Source: Halichoerus grypus | Taxonomy: Eukaryota; Chordata; Mammalia; Carnivora; Phocidae | Reading direction: 5' to 3' | Assembly: GCF_964656455.1 (NCBI RefSeq) | Contig: NC_135718.1 | Location: 21,340,449-21,404,448 of the forward strand | Length of the DNA: 64,000 nt | Shown: positions 22,918 to 32,345 of the stretch, one piece after another | Layout: the number at the start of each line of letters is the position of its first letter | Numbering within the stretch: the first letter of the stretch is position 1 | Position numbers and translations under genes: made by a program | The notes under the pieces: generated by a model | Seen by the model: only the letters and a program-made list of their open reading frames with translations | The model's database searches: none | What the model was told of the DNA's origin: nothing

Positions 22918-23779
22918 CATCTGTCTCTTGCTTCAGAATTGTTTGGAGGGCGCAGACCTAGGGACGCCCCTTCTTCCATCCTCCAGCCTCCCTATAACCT
23001 CTTTTCACGTCAAAACCTTTGGAACCATCTTCTCAGGCATCCTCTGCCTCCTGGACCAGCCAACACCATTATTTGAGCTTATTGCTGATCAGTCATGAGC
23101 TCACAGATTCCTCAGAATTATTCCACTGAGATAGAGTTGCTGTCAAGCCCCTGGTCAACATGCATCTGCATGCCTCCTACACTTACCTTTCTCTGGGCTT
23201 TTATTTCCACTGCAACAATGTAGCTCCAGAGAGCTGGGCCATCTTTCTGGAGTTGGGGAAGAGAAGTGCAAGGCTGCCAGTCTCTTAAAGGCAAAACCAG
23301 CATGGTGGCCACGCCCTCTTCCAGGATGTACAGAAGCTGTTCCAAGATGAGCGGGGTAAAGCGGTGGACTCCATGGAAGCTGCCATAATTCTGGGAAAGA
23401 ACCTAAACCAGGCCCTTTTGGATCTGCATGCTCTGGGTTCCTCTGGCACAGACGCCCATCCTTGTGACTTCCTGGAGAACCATTTGCTGGGTGAGGAAAA
23501 ACTAATCAAGAAGATTAGGACCACCTGAGACCCCTGCAGGCTGGCTGTTCCCCAGGCTGGGTTGTGAGAGTATCTTTTTGAAAGGCTCACTTTTAAACCT
23601 GGTCAGGAGTCCCCAGAGCCCAGCAGCCCTTGAGGGGTTCCTCTGGCATCCCCCAGGTGTCAGAGCTTCTAGAAGCCTGAACCGATGCCTGCAGCCACTA
23701 GGTGGCTTTTTAACCAGCCTGAAGCCCTATCCCAAGCTGTGGACCAAATGGAATTAATTAAGCTTTTTGCAAGAAAAAG
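22918..23779 (+). pseudogene. FTL: Ferritin light chain processed pseudogene
   Basis: The parent gene encodes the light subunit of cytosolic ferritin, which stores iron. The copy is intronless and nearly full length. It has 5' UTR (from about 22918), a start codon at 23095 followed by codons for SSQIxQNYSTE, coding remnants in order ('aggatgtacagaagctgttc', 'gatctgcatgctctgggttc', 'cagacgcccatccttgtgac', 'gagagtatctttttgaaagg'), a 3' UTR ('gtggaccaaatgg', 'aagctttttgc') and a short A-rich tail at 23771-23779. Deletions in the first half and frameshifts break the reading frame, and the AATAAA signal has become 'aattaatta', so it cannot make ferritin. The duplicated target is a piece of MER2: 'aaaactctgcatatagg' just before 22918 and 'aaaatccgtgtttaaatgg' at 23780-23798. 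Identification rests on known FTL sequence; the insertion structure is seen directly. Confidence 0.95.
22929..22956 (+). other. Degenerate iron-responsive element of the FTL retrocopy
   Basis: Alignment to the ferritin mRNA 5' UTR places the IRE here ('cttgcttc' then 'gtttgga'). The apical loop, CAGUGU in functional IREs, reads 'aattgt' at 22937-22942, so the C and G needed for IRP binding are lost. A relic, not a working element. Confidence 0.7.
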
Positions 23780-23929
23780 AAAATCCGTGTTTAAATGGAC
23801 CTATGAAGTTCAAACCCACATTATTCAAGGGTCACCTGTACTACTCTTATCATCTTCATTTTACAGATAATAAAATTGAAAATCATAGATTCTAAACTCA
23901 GGTTATACAACTTGGGATTTAAAATAAGC

Positions 23930-24550
23930 AATGTGACAAAAAAAAATCTGTCCTTGATTATGGTAGGTGTTTACATTTCAGAAGGGGTTGCCACTGGAGA
24001 AGTCATCATCGAAACATGGGAAGGACATACTTTCAGAATATAGAACATCCCTAAAATTGGCTTTTTGAAAAATTAATGTGCTGTCCTTTTTGTCGTTGGT
24101 TAAAGCCTTGTCAAAGGCTGGAGCTGGCCCACAGACCTGCATTCAGGAACACATCAGCAAAATAAATGGATGTTTTTAATTCTCATCTTACACTTACTTT
24201 CCAAAACATCTAGAACAGGAGCACAAGCTTGATAGGTGTTTTCAGGACGCCATTCACATTTCATTTTGCAAATGGCCTTCAAACATGTACACAAAATATC
24301 TGAATCCAATCCCCTCTGACTCCATTTAAAAATTTTTTCTACACTAAACTCTTAATATTGTATTAGTTGGACCAAGAAACAACCACCCCAAAACATTGGA
24401 AATGGCCCTCATTAAGGAAGGGTCCTTAGCAAGGAGTCAAAGGATAAACTGAAAGGATCTGAAAATTCTTAGAAGCAACTAGCAAATTTTTACCAAAATG
24501 GTTATATCTGCTGTGGCTTTAGAACACAAAGAGCTTAAAAATCACCACTT
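23930..24550. other. Unique intergenic sequence
   Basis: No repeat, exon or RNA gene recognised. Confidence 0.45.
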
Positions 24551-24559
24551 TAGTTTCAG

Positions 24560-24705
24560 TCAAGAGCTCACTGAGTAACCCTGGGAAAGTCACTTGACTA
24601 TTAAGTCATATGGAAATAATGTAATACCTGAAGGTTACACCTTTAATGTGAACACTATTGCATGAAATAAAGAGCTATATAAAACTGACCAGTTATTACT
24701 GTTCT
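24560..24705 (+). repeat. MIR SINE, sense, weak
   Basis: 'gagtaaccctgggaaagtca', 'cttgactattaagtcatatg' and 'gaaataatgtaatacctgaa' follow the MIR core. Diverged. Confidence 0.5.
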
Positions 24706-24894
24706 GACTCATTTTGCTAAAGAGAAATGTATAATACTTTTCATAATATTCAGTATACTGGTTCATGAGAGTCCTTTTGTTGCACCCGTGTTACTTAGAG
24801 GCTCTACTTTGATGCTTTAACTATTTTTATTCTTTACCACTTTTTATTATTCTGTACCCATTGCATTCTGTAAAGTTTATCTTTAATGTGTTCC

Positions 24895-25214
24895 TTGTTT
24901 TTTTTAGTTTATTTTTTATTATGTTAATCATCATACATTATATCATTAGTTTTTTTTGATTCATCTTTTTTCTTTGTTTATTAAATTCCAGATATGAGTG
25001 AAATCATATGGTATTTGTCTTTCTCTGACTTCTTTTTTTTATTATTATGTTATGTTAATCAGCATACATTATATCATTAGTTTTTGATGTAGTGTTCCAC
25101 GATTCATTGTTTGCGTATAACACCCAGTGCTCCATGCAGTATGTGCCTTCTTTAATACCCATCACCAGGCTAACCCATCCCCCCACCCCCTTCCCCTCTA
25201 GAACCCTCAGTTTG
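24895..25214 (-). mobile_element. Composite antisense L1 insertion
   Basis: Three L1 pieces lie head to tail: an L1 3' terminus (24904-24955), an ORF2 C-terminal/3' UTR piece (about 24972-25030, 'ttaaattccagatatgagtg') and a second 3' terminus (about 25035-25214, 'cgattcattgtttgcgtata'). The whole block is flanked by an 11-bp duplication TAATGTGTTCC at 24884-24894 and 25215-25225. Confidence 0.85.
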
Positions 25215-25225
25215 TAATGTGTTCC

Positions 25226-26270
25226 AAAATCCTTTAGGTTAAGAATAAATGATAATAGTTAATATTGCATTTCTGCCTATTGATATGTGGATGGGAGTTC
25301 AAATGAAAAGTTAGCTATCTGCAATTGTCCAGGTGACACACAATCATTCCCAGGCACATTAAGGATCATCAGTAACGACTGTTATAAATCAGAGAATCTC
25401 TTCTGAGTAGAAAGGGAGAGCTTGCTGTGAAGATGCCTTCCAAATTTAAAATATTTCCACCTAGGAAAAAATCCAATTAATGTGACTTTGTCACACAAAT
25501 AAAAAGCTCTCCTGCAAGGATGATAGACACCAAGGACACAACCATTATAGCTCTCTTTCAACCTTGCTGATTTGTCCAAAATGACAGCACACACACACAC
25601 ATTACATGGACCTCAGCAACACTTAGCTTTTAGATGATACTTAGGATCAACACTTATGGAACATTTAATAATATGAATTCTATTGATTATGGTCCTGCTC
25701 CCATAGTGAATTTTCTGCAGAAGCTTCACAACCTGGCATCATTTAGGAAAAAAAATTTGTTAAGTTATGTTCCCAAGTTAGGACTCTACTATTGGCCTGA
25801 GCAACCTGAATCTTTGAAAATCAAGGTAATGAGGTTGCAATCAAGATGAAGGTGATCTAGAAAGAATAAAGGAGAAGACCTTTAGAGTTAGTTCCAGTGT
25901 AACAATGACTCCCTCCCCCAGTTGTCTGAAGCAGAGCTAGCTCTCCTCATCATAGATCAAGAAATTATGCCTCCTTGACAAATGCTTTGAAGGTAGAGAA
26001 GGTAGATTTCCCTAACTTGATAAAGTACTTCATATGCAGAGAAAACACATGTTCTAATTTAATGGAATCCTAGAAGATCAAGGTTAGATTATACAGACAG
26101 ACATTGCATGTTATCTAATCCAACCTCTATGCTTTCATTCTTGCTTCATACCCAGGCTGTATAATGACTTGGGCAATTCTATAACACCTACATTGATAGG
26201 AGGTTCACTATTCCCATATGGGTGGGCAGTTCTAATAATTATTTACATATGCATTTATGCAAACATTTAT
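25226..26270. other. Unique intergenic sequence
   Basis: A short (CA)n lies near 25588. Open frames at 25382-25600 and 25634-25849 are motif-free. Nothing else recognised. Confidence 0.45.
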
Positions 26271-26285
26271 TAAACACTACTTTTG

Positions 26286-26478
26286 TTTTTTGAGTTTTTT
26301 TAAGATTTATTTTTTTATTTGCGAGAGAGAGAGAGTGCATGAGCAGTGGGAGGGGCAGAGGAAGAGGGAGTGAGAGAATCACCAATCAAACTCCCTTCTG
26401 AGCCCAAGACCCCGAGATCATGACCTGAGCTGAAATTAAGAGTCGGTCGCCCAACCAATGGAACCACCCAGGCACCCC
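26286..26478 (-). mobile_element. Can-SINE, antisense
   Basis: Reversed tail 'aagatttatttttttatttg' and head 'ggaaccacccaggcacccc' are clear. The target duplication is 'taaacactactttt' at 26271-26284 and 'taaaatactactttg' at 26479-26493, slightly diverged. Confidence 0.94.
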
Positions 26479-26764
26479 TAAAATACTACTTTGGGACAAA
26501 AATTCTGCTGGACAGTTAACTAGATACACATGGACACACATGCAGAGAGGCTCTATATTAGCAGGAGCTGCGCTATACCGGCAATTACAATAGCACGTTC
26601 TCCCTCATGTTGAACTGAATTCTTTCCCTAAAACTTAATCACTATTCCTAGATTAACCTCTCAAGGGTACACATAATATGTCTAACAATTTCCCACAGGT
26701 CAAATTCTACAGCTGCCATAATTTTATGAGGCTTCTCTTCTGTTGGATAACAATCCCCATTTCC

Positions 26765-26890
26765 ATTAGTTTATTCCTTGATTCATTCATTCACTCAACA
26801 AGTGTGTATTAATTACTTATCATGTGCCAAGTGCTGGAGACATGGCAGAAAAAAATGTAAACATTGCCCCTGTCTTCATGAAGTAGATGA
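26765..26890 (-). repeat. L2 3' end, antisense
   Basis: 'attcattcattcactcaaca', 'acttatcatgtgccaagtgc' and 'tggagacatggcagaaaaaa' are the classic reverse L2 terminus. Confidence 0.7.
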
Positions 26891-26991
26891 CCTGCTCTTC
26901 TGAATCTCTACTATTTTTGAGTAAAAATTCCTCTGTAAACATCTCTCTACTTACTATTTGAAATAACAACTATTGTAAAAAGATGTATGGA

Positions 26992-27188
26992 ACTCTGAAA
27001 AACAAACTGAGGGCTCTAGAGGGAAGGGGGATGGGGGAATGGGTTAGCCTGGTGATGAGTATTAAAGAGGGCATGTTCTGCATGGAGCACTGGGTGTTAT
27101 ACGCAAATAATGAATCGTGGAACACTACATCAAAAACTAATGATGTAATGTATGGTGACTAACGTAACATAATAATAATAAAAAAAAA
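26992..27188 (+). mobile_element. L1 3' end, sense, 5'-truncated
   Basis: About 200 bp of carnivore L1 3' UTR ('acaaactgagggctctagag', 'gagcactgggtgttatacgc', 'aatgtatggtgactaacgta') ends in 'aataataataaaaaaaa'. Target duplication ATGTATGGA lies at 26983-26991 and 27189-27197. Confidence 0.92.
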
Positions 27189-27197
27189 ATGTATGGA

Positions 27198-27835
27198 GCA
27201 TAGCTCCTGCCTTCACAGACCATAAGGTTTTGTAGAGCCAAGTGTAGTTTCTGTATCCTTGTTGGTATCATGAATCCCCAAAGAAATTGGTTATATGGCA
27301 ATATTTCTGATTGATGAATTTCCCTATAGCATCAGTCTTGCAGATATATGAGATATGTGATTGCCATCACAATAGGTGTAATTAACTTAACATTTTTAAT
27401 AGAACACATACCAAATAATTTCAAAGACTGACTATAGATCCTGAAAATTTCTTCTATGATAGGTAAATAAGCAAAATCCAGGGTTTTGTGCTAAGGAAGC
27501 AGGAAAAAAGAGATCTTCCACTCTTTTCCTGAAAGGAGATTGACTACATGCTTTCCAAACTACTGCCTCAGGGTCTAACATCCAATTAGCATGCATCTCA
27601 GCACTAACACTGATCCTCTCTGGAACCCAAAAGAGGAATCTTCCAGCATTTTCCTGGAAGGACTTTTCCACACACATAGTGGCCCAACTTTTACAGCTGC
27701 TACCGGAGGGATGAGTCCCCAGATCACTTACCTCTGAGCATCAATAGGACTTGCAATCATGAGTCCCATAGGACTATCACAAAGTCATTTTTAAATGGAA
27801 CAATCTCCATTCCTATACACTCAAGCTCAGTGTAT
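27198..27835. other. Unique intergenic sequence
   Basis: The 81-codon minus frame at 27432-27677 has no recognisable motif. No repeat seen. Confidence 0.4.
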
Positions 27836-28070
27836 AACCTCAACATAATAATGGACATTTATGCCAACCCACAGCTAACATTATACTCCATGGTGAAAAG
27901 CTAAAAATGTTTCTTCTAAGATCAGGGATAAGACAAGGATACCTACTCTCACCACTTTTATTCGACAGAGTACTTGAAGTCCTTGCCAGAGCAAGTAGGC
28001 AAGGAAAAAAATTTGAAAAGCATCCAATTCACAGAAGAAGAAGCAAAATTACCTCTGTTTCTAGATGACA

Positions 28071-28093
28071 TTTTTTTTTTTTTTTTTTTTTTT
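28071..28093 (+). repeat. T23 homopolymer inside L1 ORF2
   Basis: Follows 'tttctagatgaca', the degenerate (F/L)ADD codons of the L1 reverse transcriptase, and precedes 'cactaaagactccacc', replacing sequence normally found there. Confidence 0.9.
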
Positions 28094-28331
28094 ACAAAGG
28101 CACTAAAGACTCCACCAAGATATTATTTGAACTAGTAAAAAATCAGTAAAGTTTCAGGGTACAAAATTACTATATAAAAATAAATTGTATTTGTATCCAC
28201 TAACAATGACTTATTGGAAAAAGAAATTAAGAAAGCAATCTCATATATAAAGCAACAAAAATAATAAAATACTTAGAAAAAAATTTAGCCAAGGAGGTGA
28301 AAGTTCTACTCACTGAAAAGTATAAAACATT

Positions 28332-28527
28332 GGGCGCCTGGGTGGCTCAGTTGGTTAAGCGACTGCCTTCGGCTCAGGTCATGATCCTGGAGTCCCTGGA
28401 TCGAGTCCCGCATCAGGCTCCCTGCTCGGCAGGGAGTCTGCTTCTCCCTCTGACCCTCCCCCCTCTCATGTGCTTGCTCTCTCTCATTCTGTCTCTCTCA
28501 AATAAATAAATAATCTTTAAAAAAAAA
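28332..28527 (+). mobile_element. Young Can-SINE, sense
   Basis: Head GGGCGCCTGGGTGGCTCAG, A and B box-like regions, 'aaataaataaataatcttta' and an A-run are close to a consensus copy. It is flanked by a perfect 16-bp target duplication AAAAGTATAAAACATT at 28316-28331 and 28528-28543. It sits inside the old L1. Confidence 0.97.
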
Positions 28528-29319
28528 AAAAGTATAAAACATTAATGAAAAAAATTGAAAAAGACACAAATACATAGAAAGATATTCCATGTTAAGATAT
28601 TGGAAGAATTAATATTGTTATGATGTCTCTACTACCCAAAGTGGTAGATAGATTCAATACAATCAGTATCAAAATTCCAATTGCATTTTCACAGAAATAG
28701 AAGAAACAATCCTAAAATTTATACAGAAGCACAAAAATAACAACAACAACAACAACAAAAACTTGAATAACCAAAACACTCTGAAGAAAGAAAAACAAAA
28801 CTGGAGGCATAACAATTCCTGATTTCAAATTATGTTACAAATCTATAATAATCAAAACAGTATGGTACTGGCATTAATAACAGACACAATGACCAATGGA
28901 AAAGAACTGAGATCCCAGAAATAAACCCATGCACATACATGATCAATTACTTTTTGACAAAAGATCCAAGACTACACCATGATGAACAGACAGTTTCTTC
29001 AACAAATGGTACTGGGAAAACTGATATCTGCATACATAAGAATGAACTTGAACCCCCTATCTCAACCCAAATGGATTAAAGATTTGAATGCAGTACTTGA
29101 AACCGTAAAACTCTAAGAAAACAGAGTGGGTAGGCTCCTTGAAATTAATGTTGGCAAAGACTTTTTGGCTAAGATATCAAAAGCAAAGACAACATAAGCA
29201 AGAATAAATAAGTAGGGCTACATCACCAAAAAGCTTCTGCCCAGCAAAGGAAACCATCAATGAAATAAAAGGCAATCTGTGGAATGGGAGAAAAATATTT
29301 GCAAGCCACATATCTAGGC

Positions 29320-29413
29320 TTGGGTTAATTGGGTTAATTTTTGCTCTTGCAAAAATTATGTCATGTCAATTAGGTCATGTCAAATTTTTGCTCTTGCAAA
29401 AATTAACCCAATT
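29320..29413. repeat. Palindrome plus 23-bp direct repeat inside L1
   Basis: Arms 'aattgggttaatttttgc' (29327-29344) and 'gcaaaaattaacccaatt' (29396-29413) are perfect 18-bp inverted repeats. A 23-bp block occurs twice in direct orientation (29336-29358 and 29383-29405). This replaces the L1 sequence expected between 'gccacatatct' and 'cccaattaaaaaattgg'. Confidence 0.9.
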
Positions 29414-30399
29414 AAAAAATTGGTAAAGGACCTGAATTGACATTTTTCCAAAGAAGACATAAAAATAGCCAAAAGATAAATGAAAAGGTGCTCAAAACAC
29501 TAATCTTCAGGGAAATGCAAATCTAAACCACAATGGCCCACCTCATGCCTATTAGGATATCTCTTACCAAAAAGGCAACAGGTAACAGATATTGGTGAGC
29601 ATATGGAGAAAGGTGAACCCATGTATATTGTTGGTGGGAATGCAAACTTGCACAGCTACTTTGGAAAACAATATGGAGATTCTTCAAAAAATTCAAAATA
29701 GAGATACCTATGTTCTAACAATCCCACTTCTGGTTGTATATCCAAAAGAAACATAATCACTATCTCAAAGAGATATCTGCACTCCCACGTTTACTACAGC
29801 ATTATTCACAATAGCCAGGTTATAAAAACAACCTAAGCATTCCTCAACAGATGAATAAAGAAGATGTGATACGTATACACAATTGAATATTATTCAGCCT
29901 TATAAAAGAGGGGAAATCTGCCATTTGCAACAATATAAATGAACCTAGAGAACATTATGCTAAGTGAAATAAGCCAGACAGGTAAAGAAAATACTGCATG
30001 ATATCACTCATATGTATGAAATCCAAAAACAAAACAAAACAAAAAAACAAACAAAAAAATGAACTCTGAACTCATAGAGAGTAGAATGGTTGCCAGGAGC
30101 TGGGGAGTGGGGGAAAAGGGGACAGGGTGGAAAAACAGACAGACTTTCTTTTCTAAGATGAAAAAAAGTTAAGGGTCTAATAGATAACATGGTGACCTGA
30201 ACTGATAATACTATTTTGTATAATTGAAATTTGCTAAGGAAGTAGAAGTATTTCACCAAAAAATGAAAACAAAAACAAAACAAAAAACACACAAGCAAAC
30301 AAAAAAAGATAAATGTATGGGGTGATATATTAACTCAACAGTAGAAATCCTTTCATAATGTATTCATATACCAAATCATTATATTGTACACTTTAAATG

Positions 30400-30760
30400 T
30401 AAATTCTATTGACTGTGACAGTCTCAAAATGCTTGAATTATTTACAATTGAACATGAAATTAAGGTAGATGAAGAAAGGGAGAACTTTCTCAAGACCGGA
30501 ACAGCAATACTCAATATGTCAAGTGATCAGATAGCTGCCAATCTACAAGCAGTAATCAATGAAGTCTGTAGGCACAGACTGCTGAGTTTGGGATCCCATG
30601 TGATAGTGCTTCCCTGGAGAGTTCAACAAGCAAAGGCTTGCTGCTAAAGATTGAGGCACTGTTGCCTAAAGAAGGAGAAAGCAAAGAAAGTAGCAAAGAA
30701 ACTGTCTAAAGTGTTACATTGTAAAGTTATTTTTGGTGGATTAAAAAGCAACAGTGAAAA
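30400..30760 (+). pseudogene. MRPL1: MRPL1 processed pseudogene, 5'-truncated
   Basis: MRPL1 is the uL1-family protein of the mitochondrial large ribosomal subunit. The first frame, about 30400-30600, reads KMLELF, then [13 protein letters not shown], then [19 protein letters not shown], matching the C-terminal third of mammalian MRPL1. After 'tgagtttgggatcccatgtg' a frameshift moves the remaining matches (codons for the SSTSEGLLLKI-like stretch and LLPKE) to another frame, ending near 30690, followed by a short 3' UTR remnant. There are no introns and no N-terminal part, as expected for an L1-made truncated retrocopy. It sits in the 3' UTR of the old L1: 'acactttaaatgta' precedes it and 'ttttatttatcaattatacc' resumes after it. 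Target duplication not resolved. Identification is from remembered MRPL1 sequence and is strong because of the unbroken stretch. Confidence 0.88.
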
Positions 30761-30820
30761 CTATAAAATTGACAATTTTATTTATCAATTATACCTCAGT
30801 AAAGCTGAAAAGAGATGATA

Positions 30821-31860
30821 GATTGATAGATAAAAAGATGATAGAAAAATCTGTCTGCAAAATTACTACATTTAAGCTATTTTCCACATTAAAATTTATA
30901 ATTTGTATTTCTATATATTGCTTTATTTTGCTTAATTATATATTAGACACATGGGGTTGGGATAAGGACAGGCAGAGGATATTTGAGCTACATGTGGTCT
31001 CTTTTTTGCCATTTCAGACTTCAAAATAAATTCTAAATTACATTTCTAACAGTTTTTTCTGCACTTTAACTTAAAAAAAAACCAGACTAATCATTTAGTT
31101 TAGTTTAAAAAATGGCTTTGGTGATCATTTCTGATACAGACACTAACTTTATTCTAATAGATTTTTTGAAAATTCTTATTTTCCCCCAAGTATAAATAAT
31201 CGAATCAAAAGTGAAAAAAAAATGACGATATTTTATAGTCTGGGAGACGTTCACAATGGAGCATGGGTAACAGATATTTAGTAATATTTTATAAACACAT
31301 AAGAGATTTACATTTTGTTAAGAAGGTTTGATGTGGTCATGTCAAAATATCTTGCTTTCTTATGGAATAATATTCTACCACAACTTTAATACACAAGAAA
31401 CAACCATCAACATGAGATTGTGCTGAAGTTTACAGTTTCCCTCATCAAAAATATTTTTTTAATAAATACATAATTATACCTCAGTCAAGGCATTTCCTTT
31501 CAGTACATTCCTACTTACTGGTGGTGGTGGTGGTGGTGGTGGTGGAGTGTCCGCTGCTGCCCATGGTAACTTATTTTTGCTACTATGTAGCAAACATATG
31601 TATGTAGAAGACATACATAGAAGACATACGTTACTGCATTAAAACTTACTAACACTGAGAAGTAGGTGTCTGTACCACCTCTTATAAGTGCTAATCTATC
31701 CAAAATAACACAAATAAAAGGGCGAAAGGGCAGGAATTGGAACGCCCGCTATAAGGGGATCACTGGGAGTAGAAAAACATGACAGCAGAGGCCCATGAGG
31801 AAAGAGAAACCATGAAATTGGAAAATTAAGAATGATTCCACCTAACTTTGCAACAAAACA
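30821..31860. other. Unique AT-rich sequence
   Basis: Apart from the TGG microsatellite, nothing is recognised. The 91-codon plus frame at 30754-31029 begins in L1 sequence and is not a gene. Confidence 0.45.
31519..31546 (+). repeat. (TGG)n microsatellite
   Basis: About nine TGG units, which create a poly-His stretch in a minus-strand frame. Confidence 0.9.
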
Positions 31861-31873
31861 AGTCATGCCTGGG

Positions 31874-32080
31874 GGCACCTGGTGGCTTAGTCAGTTAAGC
31901 ATCTGACTCTTCATTTCAGCTCAGATCAGATCTCAGTGTCCTGGGATCAAGCCTAGAGACAGGCTCTGTGCTTAGCAGGGAGTCATCTTGAGGACTGTCC
32001 CTCTTCCTCTCCCTCTGCTCTTCCCCCTGTTCACGTGCTGTTTCTCAAATAAATAAATAAAATCTTTAAAAAACAAAAAC
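31874..32080 (+). mobile_element. Can-SINE, sense
   Basis: Head 'ggcacctggtggcttagtca' (one G shorter than usual), body and tail 'aaataaataaataaaatctt' are clear. Target duplication is 'acaagtcatgcctggg' before and 'acaagtgatacctggg' (32081-32096) after, 14/16. Confidence 0.93.
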
Positions 32081-32097
32081 ACAAGTGATACCTGGGC

Positions 32098-32326
32098 TAT
32101 AACCACACTTTTTTGGATACTCACAGTTAGTAAACTCTAGGATATTGGGCCACAAATTCTATAAATGAGCTGTGGTCCAATATCCTAGAGTTTACTAACT
32201 GTGAGTATCCAAAAAGGTGTGGTTATAAATTAATTCATTCATGGGCCATCTCAAATTCTATAAATGAGCTATGACCCAATATCCTAGAATTTACTAACGG
32301 TGAGTATCCAAAAAGGTGTGGTTATA
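32098..32326. repeat. 57-bp hairpin with an extra tandem copy (three copies)
   Basis: Copy 1 (32098-32154) is the reverse complement of copy 2 (32171-32227) at 55 of 57 positions, with a 16-base spacer. Copy 3 (32270-32326) is a direct repeat of copy 2 at 52 of 57 positions, on a 99-bp period that also carries the identical 'aattctataaatgagc' spacer. It begins two bases after the target duplication of the neighbouring Can-SINE. The repeated unit is not a repeat family I recognise. Confidence 0.95.
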
Positions 32327-32345
32327 ATTTAATTTAATCCATTCA

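Larger units (their letters stand above)
22626..23838. mobile_element. MER2 (Tigger1-related) DNA transposon, split by FTL retrocopy
   Basis: Left end 'cagttaccctcgaacaatgt' and right end 'ttattcaagggtcacctg' are the inverted termini of MER2, a non-autonomous pogo/Tigger1 element. The expected TA target duplication is at 22624-22625 and 23839-23840. Internal hallmarks 'ttgaccagaagcctttccgg' and 'aataaagtaagctagagaaa' are intact. The FTL retrocopy occupies 22918-23779. A better-preserved uninterrupted MER2 is at 35065. Confidence 0.9.
22525..23925 (-). repeat. MIR SINE split by MER2
   Basis: The left part (22525-22623) and right part (23841-23925, with 'tcttcattttacagataata') join in reverse MIR order when the intervening MER2 and its TA duplication are removed. 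It is the outermost layer of a three-layer nest. Confidence 0.65.
27838..30820 (+). mobile_element. Old sense L1 with three later disruptions
   Basis: Starts inside the ORF2 reverse transcriptase ('cccacagctaacattatact', 'ccatggtgaaaagctaaaaa') and runs through the C-terminal domain ('atggattaaagatttgaatg', 'ccaaagaagacataaaaata') to the 3' UTR ('ttatcaattatacctcagta', about 30785-30805). It has many stops and frameshifts and is inert. It is interrupted by a T23 run at the catalytic motif (28071-28093), a Can-SINE (28332-28527), a local palindromic replacement (about 29320-29413) and an MRPL1 retrocopy (about 30400-30760). The divergence is that of a mammal-wide L1MA/L1MB-like family; the exact subfamily needs a library search. 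Confidence 0.9.

Noticed and set aside
28332..28410. tRNA-like sequence with A and B box motifs
   Set aside because: This is the tRNA-Lys-derived head of a Can-SINE, not a functional tRNA; the same holds for the other Can-SINE heads.
32098..32326. Repeat-spacer pattern considered as a CRISPR-like array
   Set aside because: Only three copies, mixed orientation, unequal spacing and a mammalian context.
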